64,000 nt of DNA from Aphidius gifuensis (taxonomy: Eukaryota; Arthropoda; Insecta; Hymenoptera; Braconidae), in NCBI RefSeq assembly GCF_014905175.1, contig NC_057791.1, positions 9,186,492 to 9,250,491 on the forward strand, read 5' to 3'. The notes under the pieces are model-generated. The model saw nothing but the letters and a program-made list of their open reading frames with translations. It ran no database searches and was not told the DNA's origin. Made by a program: the position numbers and the translations under genes. This document shows, piece by piece, positions 13,309-26,377 of this stretch; positions within the stretch are counted from its first letter, which is position 1, and each line of letters opens with the position of its first letter.

Positions 13309-13982
13309 CATTAAATAAAAAATTTATTAGAAATGATTTTAATATCAGAAATAACAACAAAAAATCTGTTTCAGTATTTCATCACCACCTATTTTATTCA
13401 TACTTAAATAATAAATTTCTTATAAAAAAGTCGATTAAGGTTGGTTTTACTTGTTTAGTTTTGACTTTTTCTTATGCTTAAATAAAATATCTTAACAACA
13501 CAAGGAAATCGTTTTATTAGGGAAGCCCTGGAGTGCGCACACCACACCGAATATTGAAGGTTTTGTGTGTAAAACAATCACACACAGAGGTAGCATTCCA
13601 GAGCTTCCCTATTTTATAGGTTTTTTTAATTCTTTTATTGTACATACCTATCATGTAATTTCATATATCTTACAATAATTATAATTTTAAAATTTTCAAC
13701 TTTTTTATTTCACTATATTGTCTTTTTTATTATTTTTTTTTTCTCTCTGTGACACTGCTTTTGGTGTATTGTTTTTTGTCTCTCTTCGTAATTTATAAAA
13801 GAACATCGCCATTTACGTTTTTTGATAAAAAGTGAGATGCAAACATAGCAATGAATGTATCTTTCTAACACACTTAAGTTATTGTACCCAAACTACCCAA
13901 CCTACGCATAAATAATAAAAACGCGGGAGTAAACATGTAGTCCGTTGAAAATTGTAAACAACTACAGTGAATTATGTTCATA

Positions 13983-14014
<32 letters not shown>

Positions 14015-14290
14015 TATTCGCTTCACTTTGTCAAGCAATCGGACTTCTTTTAGCATGTTTGTACGTTGTCGAACACATTAGTTTTATTTTTACAAATAAA
14101 ATTATTCATTTTTATATTAATATTAGTTAAGGTAAGTAATATAAAAGAAAAATATAATATCATAAAAATTTTTACATGATAAATATTCTTTTTATGCATT
14201 CATGTTGATGGAAAATTTTGAGTTTTTCTGATAATTAACGTTTCATAATTATTAATTTTGTGAATTAAAAAATTGTGTTGAATCAAATGA
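13309..14290. other. Spacer with one hairpin
   Basis: AT-rich sequence. A hairpin at 13519-13611 pairs AGGGAAGCCCTGGAGTGC with GCATTCCAGAGCTTCCCT. A (GT)n tract lies near 13,985. The ORF near 13,945 is simple sequence. No gene supported. Confidence 0.5.
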
Positions 14291-14293
14291 TCG

Positions 14294-16049
14294 TAACACC
14301 ATTGCTGCAGCTCAGATTCGTTTGTTGCCAAACTTTTTGCCATCACCAAACAAGGTCACGAAGAGCTAGAAACCATCATTCGCAGCAAGTGAAGAAAGCT
14401 TAATACAGTTAGCACCAGTAAGTAATTTTTTTTTTTACATAAAATAGTTTTTTTGTCAATTATCTAATTGGAGTAGTTAATTTATCAAACTTCGAAAAAT
14501 CTATTGATGCAAAAAAAGTGCTCACATCAATTTTATTCTTGTAATTTACGTAATTTTGGAAGTCCATAAACAAAAAACTTTTAAATTTTTTCATAAATTT
14601 TTTTATTGCAAACATCGATAGTTATTTTTTAATAAATTCATCAATAAAAGTAATTTTTTGAACAAAATTTTTTAAAGATAATTTTTTTATTTCAATTGAA
14701 GCAAATAGATTGATATTGGTTTTAAAATAACACTTGTTTTTTTTCATTGCTTGAATAAGAAATTTTAAATAACGATTAAAAATTATTTTATTGAAAATTG
14801 CAATATATTTTTTATAAATGAACTAATTTACATATTGTTTGTTCAATGAAAAATGATAAAAAATCAGTAAACTAATAAAAATGACGAGTAAAGTAAAGCT
14901 TTTGTATCATAATTTCACGTATTTTTTAATCCATAAATAACAAATCTTTTTTTTTTCAAAGTCATAGCTTTTTTTCATGAAATCATTTAAAAATGTACTT
15001 CGTTCGATAAAAAATAAATAAATCAGAATTTCATTGTAACATAAACGTGTTTACATTAATTTAAGTTCTCAGTTTTCATCAACATACGGGTGCAAAAATA
15101 AGAAATTTGAAAAATGATCTGCATTATTCTTATTATTTCAAATATTGCATATGTTCCTTTTATTTATGAGATGGCCTGTTAATAGAATAATTGAGTAATT
15201 GAAAATTTATTTTACATTGAATTATCAGTAGAAGCAATTCGTTTAACGATAGGTTCATCAATAATAATAATAATAATAACAATAATATTCTTAAGTGAAT
15301 TCAGAGAAGTAAAAATATTTTTACAATTTAATAATTTAAAAAAAAAAATAACTCATAATTCTAATAATATAAAATAATTTAAATAAAAATTTTATACTTT
15401 TCACAGACTAATGATCAAGTAGACAGAGTAATCAGTGCAAGAGCTGATTTAATGAAAGAGTTTGGACAAAACCTTCAGCCATTTATGGTTGTTGTTGGAG
15501 AAGATTGGAAAAGCTTAACAAATTTTTATGCATGCTCAGTGGGTAAAAAAGCACAGTGGGTAAAAAATGCTGGTCTAGATATTACAAAACTCAATAAGCA
15601 ATCGTTCATTTGTGAGGTAAAAATATTATATTTATTTATTATTTAAGTAAATAATTTTTCAAAGCTAATTATATTTGATATTACTTACTGTCTTGTCAAC
15701 ATAACCTCATTATAAGTATTTGTTGATCAAATATAAATTGTTTAGAATAATTAAATAAAAGTAATTATCATCAGCATAATATAACTATAAATACAAAATT
15801 TAAAACTATACAATTAACTTAATAATTTTTTAGTACCACTTCACCTCAGACATGTGGGAAAAAGTACGTGTTGATGGAACAAAAAAACTGAAAAAAACTG
15901 CTGTCCCAACAATTTTCGGTGATTTAGTTACTCAAGTTAAATATGACTTGAAGAAAACAAGTAAGGGTTGTTAAAAATTATATTTTTTAAAAATAATTTA
16001 TTGAGTTGTTTTATAAATTTATTAATATTCATTCAGATGAAAGTCCAGT

Positions 16050-16101
<52 letters not shown>

Positions 16102-16585
16102 CTAGAGCTAGAACAACGAATAATAACGATTCATGGAGATTCACCGGATGATAAAAAATATTTAATCGTTTTGCAATATTTCGACTTAAAATTAATTCTA
16201 AAAAAATTACTTTACAGAAAAATTATTACAATAGCAAAACTATGGCTATGCATGCCAGAGTTAAATAACTTTTATAACTAAAGACTTTATTTTATTATCT
16301 ATAAAACGTTTCTCAAATATATGTTGCTCAATATGTTGAATTCTAATTTTGTATTCTAACATAAGTTGATTTTATTATATAATAAATAAAATTTATGTCA
16401 TGTAAATGTTTTGTGTTTTGTTAAATTTAAAAATGCACATGTCACTATAAAATAATATTTTGTTTCAGAAAAATAGAATATACCAGGAACCACCTCCAGA
16501 ACTTGCACTATTGTTGGATAAAAATATGGCATATTTGAAGAGTAAAAAAAAAGGCACAGGAAAAAAAACCTCTAGCTTCAAGTAA
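14294..16585 (+). CDS. THAP-like multi-exon host gene (partial model)
   Basis: Exons were read from splice signals and open frames. Exon 15407-15616 follows TTTTCACAG and ends GAG|GTAAAA. Exon 15834-15960 follows TTTTTTAG and ends A|GTAAGG. Exon 16037 onward follows ATTCAG, opens with a run of about 18 Ser from a TCA microsatellite and reaches a stop at 16281. A further exon near 16,470-16,585 follows TTTGTTTCAG and ends in TAA. The junction between the first two reads SFICE|YHFTSDMWEK and then KKTAVPTIF, matching the second half of a THAP zinc finger (C-x2-H and the AVPTIF signature). The first half (C-x2-4-C) is not seen. An upstream open segment near 14,295-14,375 (HEELETIIRSK) is followed by TGA before a GTAAGT donor, so that exon is doubtful. 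Start and full product are unknown. Confidence 0.5.
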
Positions 16586-16828
16586 ATTTGCTGAAAAATA
16601 ATAATTGTACATATATAAATTTTGAGTATTCAATACCAACGTAAATTTTTTTTTAATTATGTAAAATAGTTGGAATTGACAACATTAAAATCAATTAATA
16701 AAAATAAAAATATTATTTGTCACTTTATCTGTAGTGTTTTGCCTCTTTAAATATCTATATTTATCACATTTATATTGAAATTATAATAATATATAAATTT
16801 AATAATTATAACCATACTATATATATAT
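16586..16828. other. AT-rich spacer
   Basis: Possible 3' untranslated sequence of the preceding gene, including AATAAAAATAAAAA near 16,697. Nothing else supported. Confidence 0.35.
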
Positions 16829-16924
16829 TAGGGTGGTTCTTATTTGGGTGATGACAAAATTTTCATCGTGCCGCCCCCTAATATCGTTGGAAAAAAATTA
16901 AAAAAATTTTTGGGCTATATAAGA

Positions 16925-19900
16925 TGTTGGAGATACAAAGTCTGATGACACGTCCCTGACTAAATATATTTACAACTGCTACACTACCGGACACAAATCT
17001 TAACTTACAGGCTGACACTAAACAAACATACACAACCATACACTACACACACACTATATGCACCCCTATATAATATACTCATTCCAGTTCCGGCCGCCGT
17101 GCACTTTACTCTCTTGTCTCGCATTATATATTGTCTGACTGCTAATTAAATAAACGTAACCAATAATATTAAATTGTACTTGTTATTATTTATGATCTAC
17201 CCTCACATAACCAACAGGTTATGGGCCCAGGCATTTAGCCTAAAATTAAATAACAAGCATTTAAATAAATTTCCTCGTTTAACATACAACGCGTCTAGTG
17301 AAAACGTGTAGCGTCTATTGCATCAGAAACCGCGTGTGAACAGTGAGTGCATATATATATAAAAATTAGTGACAATGGCGAAATCTCACGTTATCTCAAT
17401 TGATCCATTAAAACATGATAATTATGAAATATGGAAAGTCCGGATGGAATCATATTTATATAAATTGGATCTCTGGGATATCGTATCAGGCGTTAAAACA
17501 AAACCTCCAACAGAATGTGATGATTGGAATCAAAAAGATAAACTGGCCAGATGTGAAATAATCCTAGCCGTTTCAGCTAGCGAATTACAAAGTATTAATT
17601 CTACAAATACGTCCAAAGAATTATGGGACAAAATTAAAAATGAGCATCAGTCAAGTGCACCAATAAATAGAGTGACTTTACTTGCCATGCTTACTCGTTT
17701 TAAAATGGATAGCGCAAAAAGCATCCGAGATAATATTAATGAATATTTTGATCTTGTTAATAAATCCAAACAAATAAATTTGGAAGTAACAGATGAAATT
17801 TTGGCCATGTTTTTATTAAATAGTTTGCCTGAAGAATTTGAAAATTTTAGAATGATAATTATGACTAGAGAGACTTTTCCATCATTGCAAGATCTGCGCT
17901 CGAAACTTCTAGAAGAGTCAGATGCAAGAAAATCTATTACAGAAAATAGTGGAAACAGTCAAGGTCAGAGAGCCATGTACGCAAAATCTTCGTTTGGCCG
18001 AAAAGGCCCGAGCAATCGAAACTCGTTTTCTCGAGGTGGAAAACGACCTGCACATAAACCGCCGTCACACACAGAAACAGATGACCGGTATAACAATAAC
18101 AACAGAGGTGGGGGAACGAATGGACAGAGAAGATGGACCCCGCACAACAACAATAACAAAGGTTTTGACAGAAAGTCAAGCAATACAATACGCTGTGAAA
18201 GGTGCAATGGTTACAATCACCATGCAAAAGATTGCTATTCGAAAAATATTTATAAACATGCAAATTATGCAGAAGAAGAAGAAGAAGATGAATACGATGA
18301 AAATATTGAACTCGCTGCAAGTGCTCAAACAAATGAAGAAATCGCATTAATGAATTATGTAAACAATGCTAACAAATCAAATGATAAAAATCTATGGTGC
18401 TTAGATAGTGGCAGTACATCACATATCACTGCAAACAATAAGCTATTTAAACAAATTGAAAAAGCAAATTTAAAATTAAGCCTTGCCAATAATGATTCAA
18501 CAAAAATAAGTGGTGTTGGTGAAATTAAAATAAATATTAATGATGGTAATAAACAAAAGACAGTGAAATTAGATCGTGTTTTATATGTGAATGATTTAAG
18601 AACTAATTTACTGTCAGTGTCAAAAATGACAGATAAAAATTATAAAATCCTCTTTGAAAAAGAAAAAGCGACAATATCTGACATAAATGATAATGTACTG
18701 ATAACAGCAAAGCGAATTGGCAATCTATATTATATTCAAGAGAGCCAAAACGTTGCAAATCTTGCCGAATTTAATTCTAAAAATGACTTTGAAAAATGGC
18801 ATCATCGTCTAGGCCATGTCAACGAAAAAGACATAAAGCTCATGTGTAAACAAGGAATATTAAATACACCAAAATCACTTCAAGAAATTAAAAACTGTGA
18901 AGTGTGCGCTCAAGAAAAAGCTGTCAATCAACCATTTCCAAAATCCAATGACGGGAGGACAACAGATTGACTAGAAATAGTCCACAGTGACGTAAGCGGT
19001 CCAGTTCGATGCCCTTCTCACAGTGGACACAGATTCTTCATCACCTTCATAGATGACTATTCAAGATGGGGTGAAGTATACTTTTTAAAACATAAAAATG
19101 AAGCGTTAGAAAAATTTAAAATATATAAATCTATGGTTGAAAATTTTACTGGCAAGAAAATTAAAATGTTACAGACAGATAATGGTCGAGAATACTGCAA
19201 TTCAAACTTTGATAAATTCCTACAAGAAAATGGAATAAAGAGGAGGTTAACTGTACCATATACACCACAACAAAATGGCGTAGCTGAAAGAAAAAATAGA
19301 ACCCTGGATGAAATGGCAAGGTGCATGATGCGACATGCTGAAATACCAGGTACATTTTGGGCTGAAGCAATCAATACAGCCAATTATATTCGTAACAGAT
19401 GTCCAACAAAACCTTTAAATGGCAAAACGCCTCACGAGCTGTGGACAAATAAAATTCCAAACGTTGACCATTTTCAAATTTTTGGGACAACAGTATATGC
19501 CTTAGATAACAAAATAAACAAAGGCAAATTTGATTCACGAGCAAACAAATGTGTATTTGTTGGATATTCAGATACATCAAAAGCATACAGAGTCTGGAAT
19601 CCAGAAACTCGAAAAATAATAATATGCCGCAGTGCAAAATTCATGAATGATAAGTATTATAATAATATGTATGAAGAAATTCTAGGTGAAGATGGGGACA
19701 TGGTGAACCAAAATCCACCATCGAATTCCTTCAAAATAATTAATAATGAACCATCAATTAATAATGAATATGTTTCAGACAATGAATCCATTGATGATTT
19801 CCAACTAGCTCCAGAAACACCTATTAGAGAAAATATACCAGATAGACCAAATAATACATCAATAAGAGGTCGTGGTAGACCAACTATATTGAGAACAGGT

Positions 19901-21980
19901 GGTAAAGGTAGACCTAGAAAAATATATCAACAAATAAGAAACAATACAATAGAAATTGTAGATGACTCTGAAGATGAGCTACCAAATGAACTAGCAGCTG
20001 ATGAAATGGCAAACCTAACTGAAGACCCAATTACAATTCAAGATGCCAAAAATTCTGATGATGCCGAAGAATGGCAACAAGCAATCGAAAATGAATTACT
20101 ATCTCAAATTAAAAACAAAACATGGGATATTGTACCAAAACCAAAAGACAGAAAAGCTATTGGCAATAGATACGTCTTCAAGACAAAAGAAATTCCTGGC
20201 TCAATTTCTGGCAAAAAGAAAGTCAGATTAGTAGCTAAAGGATGCTCTCAAAAATCAGGTGAAGATTATTTTGAAACATTCTCACCAGTTGCAAGACTCA
20301 CTTCAATAAGAGTCATGGCTGCACTAGCAGCAGAATTTGGACTCATGATACATCAAATGGATGTCGTAACAGCCTACCTGAATGGTGACTTGAATGAGAA
20401 AGTTTACATGAAAGTCCCTGAAGGGCTTGAAGATATGCTGACTAAAATGTTGTCAGGCAAACCTGTCGGATCGAGTAGGCAGGTCATGTCAGACACACGC
20501 ATTTTAGAAACAGCACAAAATTGGAAAAATGAACTCCATAATGAGAACAACAAAGTCTGTTTATTAAGAAAAGCATTATATGGACTTAAACAGGCTGGAG
20601 TTCAATGGAACAGGAAACTGGTAACTGATCTGAAGAAACTTGGTCTACAACAGCTTACTCAGGATCCTTGCATGTTTGTCGCCAGAGACAAACACGACAT
20701 CATGATAATATTAATATATGTGGATGACATGCTCATTGCATCTGCTAATATTACATGGATAAATGAAATCAAATCGTCACTCTCCAAAGTTTTTGAAATG
20801 AAAAATCTTGGTGAAGTAAAACGATGCTTAGGTATAGAATTTAGCAGGCCTAAAGTAAATGATGTAGTACAATTAAATCAGAAGAAATACATAGAGGATA
20901 TTCTTGAAAGATTTGATATGTCAAACTGCAAGCCAGTCTTGACTCCTATCGAGGCTAACTGCAACTTAGAGAAACCAAAGAATATAAATAATGATGAACT
21001 CCAAAGATTTCCATACAGGCAACTCATTGGAGCTCTGATGTATTTAGCCATTTCTACCAGGCCAGACATCTCATATGCAGTAAGCTATCTTAGTCAATTT
21101 AACTCATGTTACTCATCTGAACATTGGAAAGCAGCAAAAAGAGTTCTCAGATATTTAAAAGGCAGTATAGATACCAAGCTTGTATATAAAAGAACTGGTA
21201 AACAATTGTATGGTGTTGCTGATGCTGATTGGGCAGGTGACAGAAATGATAGAAAATCATATACTGGATATGCTTTCATATTGGCTGGTGCCAGTATATC
21301 ATGGGAATCAAGAAAGCAAAGAACTATCGCCTTATCTAGCACTGAAGCTGAATATATGGCTTTATCAGAGTCAACCAGAGAAGCGTTATACTTGCAAGAG
21401 CTATTTCGTCAGATTGGTATGTTAATAGAACATACAACTATTTACAATGACAATCAAAGTGCTCAAAAACTTGTATTTAGCCAAGCATATCATTCTCGCA
21501 CTAAACATATTGACATTAGACATCATTTCATCTATGAACAAGGGCGAGTAACACCATTATACCTATCAACTGATAAGATGCCAGCAGACTAAAGGGTTAA
21601 CATCCACAAAACTGACAAGTTGCAGCCAAGGACTTGGTTTAGAATTAACGTAAACAACAGGTCCTACGCCATCATCTTTGAGAGGAGGTGTTGGAGATAC
21701 AAAGTCTGATGACACGTCCCTGACTAAATATATTTACAACTGCTACACTACCGGACACAAATCTTAACTTACAGGCTGACACTAAACAAACATACACAAC
21801 CATACACTACACACACACTATATGCACCCCTATATAATATACTCATTCCAGTTCCGGCCGCCGTGCACTTTACACTCTTGTCTCGCATTATATATTGTCT
21901 GACTGCTAATTAAATAAACGTAACCAATAATATTAAATTGTACTTGTTATTATTTATGATCTACCCTCACATAACCAACA
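16925..21980 (+). mobile_element. Ty1/copia LTR retrotransposon, 5056 bp, TSD TAAGA
   Basis: The LTRs of 292 bp each (16925-17216 and 21689-21980) start TGTTGGAGATAC and end ATAACCAACA. I see one mismatch between them (CTTTACTCTC versus CTTTACACTC). A perfect 5-bp duplication TAAGA lies at 16920-16924 and 21981-21985. The primer-binding site GGTTATGGGCCCAGGC at 17217 matches the initiator-Met tRNA fragment used by copia elements. The polypurine tract AGAGGAGG precedes the 3' LTR. The near-identical LTRs indicate recent insertion, into the left arm of an older DNA element. Confidence 0.95.
17369..21653 (+). pseudogene. copia gag-pol polyprotein, one internal stop and a 3' frameshift
   Basis: A single frame runs from ATG 17369. 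Gag occupies residues 1 to about 270, then zinc knuckle CERCNGYNHHAKDC near 275, protease LDSGSTSHI near 347 and the pre-integrase motif WHHRLGHV near 477. An in-frame TGA at 18968-18970 interrupts just before the integrase core. The frame continues unchanged with IDDYSRW, QTDNGREY and AERKNRTLDEM (catalytic D, D, E), then reverse transcriptase with YVDDMLIAS (about 20,718) and RNase H with DADWAGD and SSTEAEYMALSE. A stop at 21590-21592 follows MPAD. The usual C-terminal tail is still readable in another frame to 21653, so a small deletion shifted it. Length and domain order are those of a full copia element. This copy looks inactive by only two lesions. Confidence 0.93.
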
Positions 21981-22275
21981 TAAGAAATTTTTATTTTGAT
22001 CCTAGCCACCCCCTGTAAGAGGGTGAGGTTTCCCGTTTAAAATACATGGGGTTTTCTTACTTAGACGTAAGAATCGATCTAAAAGCGTCAATTATGCATG
22101 GGAAAAATCTTTTATTATATTCAATCATCGAGAATGAAGTCTGCTTTAAGATAAAAAAAAAAAAAATTTATATAGGTCATTCCATAATTTTTTTATTACG
22201 CTAAAGGTTTTTTTTTTTGTTCAATTTTGCTAGTTTTCAACGTTCTCAATATAATATGAGTGTTATAACATTATA

Positions 22276-23389
22276 TTTTATATATTTACTATGGGTCATT
22301 ACACGTAAATTTATGAAATGGGTCATTTTTTTACACACGTTTCATGTATTACAAATTATAAGTTATAAAAGACTACAAATAATGAATTTTCAAATTCGAT
22401 TGCATGATGTGTATAAACCATGGAGTTGAATAAGAAGTGTAAGCTTTGCCTTTTTACTGTGTTGAAGCATAGGCTGTCGCTGAAGCCTAAAATTTCGGAG
22501 TAAGTCAGTTCGAAAACTGCTGACATATTCTTATTCATTCTAGCCTGTACATCTATGTTTGAATACCTCCTTGGGCTATTCAGGTGCAGTTTAATTATTA
22601 ATATGGATTAATTGATCGAAATATCCAATAACATCTTATTTTTTCTTATTTTTCAATAAAATTAAAGGTCATCTTATAACTCAAATTGTTCAAGGGATGT
22701 CATTTCTTGCAAATCTTTTCATAATTTTTTTAAGTTGAAACAAAAATTTTAATTTTAAGGGATTTTGTCGATTTTTCTCCGAATATGAGAATGCTTCGAA
22801 ATTTATACGGTAGATTATTGAAATACTAATACATTCTATGTAATTTTTTGGTAATTGTTTGGATGCTTGTTATTTTTTTATTAATTATCAAAGGTGGCAA
22901 CTTTTATCATAGGCTATTATGGAGAATGCGACATTTGTGAAAAAAAGTCCATTAAAATAGCAATATCTCTAATCGACAATATGACAATGTAAAAAAAAAA
23001 CTATCGGGTTATAAAACGAGACAAGACAAAACGTATGGACATAAAATAAAAGAGGTTTGGAGCTTAGTTTTTTTACAATTAATAATTCAAGTAGAAAAAA
23101 ATAGGTTTTGATCAGGAATTATTGAGAAATCACTAGAGACCTTTTGTGGATGACTTAGAAACACAGTATTTCTATGAGTGCAAAAAAGACAAAAAACAGA
23201 AGAAAACTGTTGTCTTACTCTTCGATTTAAAAAATCGGCAGAACCTCTTAACGTGCTTTCAATTACACCCTTTTCAAGAATTAAATAGACAAATAAATCA
23301 ATTAAATATTATCCAAAAGTTCCTTTCAAATACATTAATTCATTTTACTATTAATACATTCTAGTCTAAATTAATACCACAGCGAAATA
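22276..23389. other. Interior of the TA-flanked element, unassigned
   Basis: AT-rich interior. Short ORFs (22217-22429, 23146-23364) lack coding signs. No transposase motif seen. Confidence 0.4.
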
Positions 23390-24060
23390 TTCTATAATCG
23401 ATTGAAATATTTGAGGCTAATGGCTGAGGAATTAATTTAGACTACGAATCATTTTATTTAGTCACATCCATTCCTTAGATACATTTGCCAATAGTTTTTT
23501 TTTTAAATTATCAATGGAAAATGTTGCTAAGAAGAGAATGTAATCGAATAAATTAATGCGTAGTCTGAATTAATTTCTCGGCCATTTCCCACAATAATTT
23601 CAATTGATTATAAAAAATATGGCTACGAAATTAATCGAGACTGTTAATTAATTTATTTGCGGCTTTATTCTTTCCTTAGATACATTTGCCATAATTAATT
23701 AATTAAAAAAATATTTGCAAACGTTGCCGAGAAAAAGATGTAACCAAATAAGTTAATTTATAATCTAAATGAACTCTACAGCCATTTGACACGATAATTT
23801 CAATTTAATATAGAAAAAATTGCTGTGAAATTAATCTAGACTACGATGTAATAAATTATTAAATAAATTTGGTTACATCCTCTCCTTAGGAACATTTGCT
23901 GATAGCTTTTTCATTAATTAATCATGGCAAAAATAGCTAAGGAAAGGGTGTAACCAAATAAATTAATCTAAAGCCTAGATTAACTTTACAGCAATTTTTC
24001 CTATATTAAGTTAAAATTATTGTATCAAACGGCTATGGACTTAATTTAGATTATAAATCA
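23390..24060. repeat. Array of self-complementary units inside the TA-flanked element
   Basis: About three units with roughly 215-bp spacing. Each combines CCTTAGATACATTTGCCA-like text, a complementary GCTAAGAAGAGAATGTAA-like text, and AATTAATCTAGACTACGA or its inverse. Both strands carry the same words, so the region can fold on itself. Similar TTAGCTACATC words appear in the 31.6-33.9 kb foldback element. Confidence 0.6.
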
Positions 24061-24084
24061 ATTTGGTCTTTCTTCGTTTTCAAA

Positions 24085-24324
24085 TTGATGAAAGATTTTC
24101 AGAAGTTGATCGATCTCTATAGTCATAGAGATATCAATTACAAAAGAGGTTTGAAAACAGTGACGGAGTTGAGAGCCCTCAATGCTGCCGCTAAACGAGC
24201 TGTTTGCCTGTTTGATGAATACAATTCAATAATAACACAAAATGAAGATCAAAAGCGATTTGTCATACAGATTGTGTCAGAATACCGTTTCCTGATGCAA
24301 AAAAAAAAAACAACGGTCATGTAG
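24085..24324 (+). CDS. 79-aa ORF of unknown function inside the TA-flanked element
   Basis: I do not recognise this protein. Its composition is balanced (helical text such as ALNAAAKRAVCLFDEYNS), with normal codon diversity, and it is clearly less AT-rich than the flanks. A possible acceptor (GATTTTCAG) lies at 24,093-24,101, so the open part may be the last exon of something longer, ending at TAG 24322. It sits between the self-complementary array and the right arm. It could be a host exon captured by the element or the remnant of an element-encoded protein. Confidence 0.4.
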   Translation: MMKDFQKLIDLYSHRDINYKRGLKTVTELRALNAAAKRAVCLFDEYNSIITQNEDQKRFVIQIVSEYRFLMQKKKTTVM

Positions 24325-24888
24325 AAATTTAAAAAAAATAAATAATTCGAAATGTATAAATAAATGTTTTTTGTTTTTTTTCATTTCAAGACAATATTTA
24401 ATATTTAATAATATTAGAAATAGTTTAGAGTTGAACGAAATTTCGTGGAATGACCCATAGATTCTTTTATTTTAAATTCTTTTCTATCGAATATATGAAG
24501 TATAATGTCATAACACTCATATTATATTGAAAACGTTAAAAACTAACGAAATCGAACAAAAAAAAAAAAAAATTTTAGCATAATAAAAAAATTATGGAAT
24601 GACCCATATAAATTTTTTTTCTTTTATCTCAAAGCAGACTTCAGTCTCGATGATTTAATATAATAAAAGATTTTTTCCATGCATAATTGACGCTTTTAGA
24701 TCGATTCTTACGTCTAAGTAAGGAAACCCCATGTATTTCAAATGGGAAACTTCACCCTCTTACAGGGGGGGGGCTAGGATGAAAATAAAAATTTCTTATA
24801 TAGCCCAAAAATTTTTTAATTTTTTTTCAACGATTTTAGGGGGCGGCACGATAAAAATTTTGCCATCACCCAAATAAGAACCACCCTA

Positions 24889-25180
24889 ATATATATAATA
24901 TCAGAATATATAGGTATATTTATATCAGTTAAATTCAAGTAAGTTTTATAAATATAATTTGAATATGAATAAAATTAAGTTATTAATATAGCTGTGTTTA
25001 TTTAAATTATTTATTGAATTATTAAATAAATAATTCAATAATTAATTTAAGAATAATTTAATAATTAAAAATATAAATTATTATTTATTTAAAATATATA
25101 TTTATTTGATTTATATATTAAATTAATTTTTTTCCTTTTAAACTGTTCAAAACTCCTTCTTCTCCCCACTCCATACAAAA
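24889..25180. other. AT-rich spacer
   Basis: Mostly A/T with ATTTAATAATTAA-type repeats. Nothing else supported. Confidence 0.5.
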
Positions 25181-26377
25181 AGCAGGAAATGGCGGACCAA
25201 TCAAAAACCAGACGGCTATTGGCACCACTCTACTTATACCCACTCTAGGCTGCTTTACACTCATACAATCACAGAGGTGGAAAAAGAGAGAGAACGCGCT
25301 ATAGTCCCAAATGATTTATCTATTTGCATTTACACATAATCAAAAAATTGAAAAAAAATTAACAATAATATTAGCTTAGGAATTATCAGGCCGATAGATA
25401 AAAAGAAGTGTAGGTCAAAACAAGCTTAAAAATTTTGGTAAATATTCGGTTTAAATGAAATGTGTTATCAATAGAAAATGTGTAATAAAATGAAAATGTT
25501 AACGTTTAAAATAATGAAATTCAGTCCGTCAGTACATAATAATTTCTTTGTTGGATAATCTTGGCTTAGATTTCCTATTCTGTTTTTAATGATAATGAAA
25601 ATGACAACGCGAAATTATTTAATGGATATCATCATACCTTATTAATTCATTCAAAAAATTGAAAAAGAAAATTCCATTCAAATAATTAAGGTTAAACGTA
25701 AACCTCATCGTCAAACAAAGTTTGGATCCAATAGTATGTAATCCGTATTGTAAAGAAAAACAAACTGATAATTAAAAAATAGTTGTAGTAAAAATTTTTT
25801 TATTGACAAGCGTAAATATGTATTCTGCCCCTATTCTTATGTGTTGAAGTTGTCAACTTTGACATTCATTATCTAAAAAAAAAACTAGCAGGAAAATTAA
25901 AAAAAAATACACTTTTATTTGCCACCAAAAAATCGAAATTTAAATAACGGGAAATTTATTTAACTTTCAACCTCAAGTTTGGAATAGGAATATTATTTAG
26001 AGCTAGCAAGTCTTTAATTTTTTTAAACAAATGATAACATCTCTGAAATTGTAAAAATAATCCCAAGCAAAGCCAAATTAAAAATAATCTCAGCAACTAC
26101 CCAACCGATCATCGTGATTTTTTTTTTAAATAAAAGAGCTTATCTCGCAGATCGTTATAGGCGTTTATTCAATTTCCTATCTTAATAAACAACCGAGTTA
26201 TTAATTATAGCTCGTTACGCACCCAAGTCAACAAGCGGCGCTTCGGTAGTGGCTGCTATGCACTTATAGATACAATCACAGAGTTGAAAAAAGAGAGATA
26301 ACGCCCTATAAGTCCCAAATGATTTATCTATTTGCGTTTTAACATAATCAAAAAATTGAAAAAAAATTAACAATAAT

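Larger units (their letters stand above)
16831..24886. mobile_element. TA-flanked inverted-repeat DNA element, host of a copia insertion
   Basis: It starts GGGTGGTTCTTATTTGGGTG and ends with the inverse CACCCAAATAAGAACCACCC, with TA on both sides (16829-16830, 24887-24888), the pattern of Tc1/mariner-type insertions. The inverted arms run about 380 bp: left 16831-16924 plus 21986 to about 22,275, right about 24,505-24,886. Without the copia element it is about 3.0 kb. The middle holds an array of short self-complementary repeats and a 79-codon ORF, but no recognisable transposase. Confidence 0.8.

Noticed and set aside
17922..18350. Alternative-frame and reverse ORFs over copia gag
   Set aside because: Overlap the main frame with its zinc knuckle. 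No independent motif.
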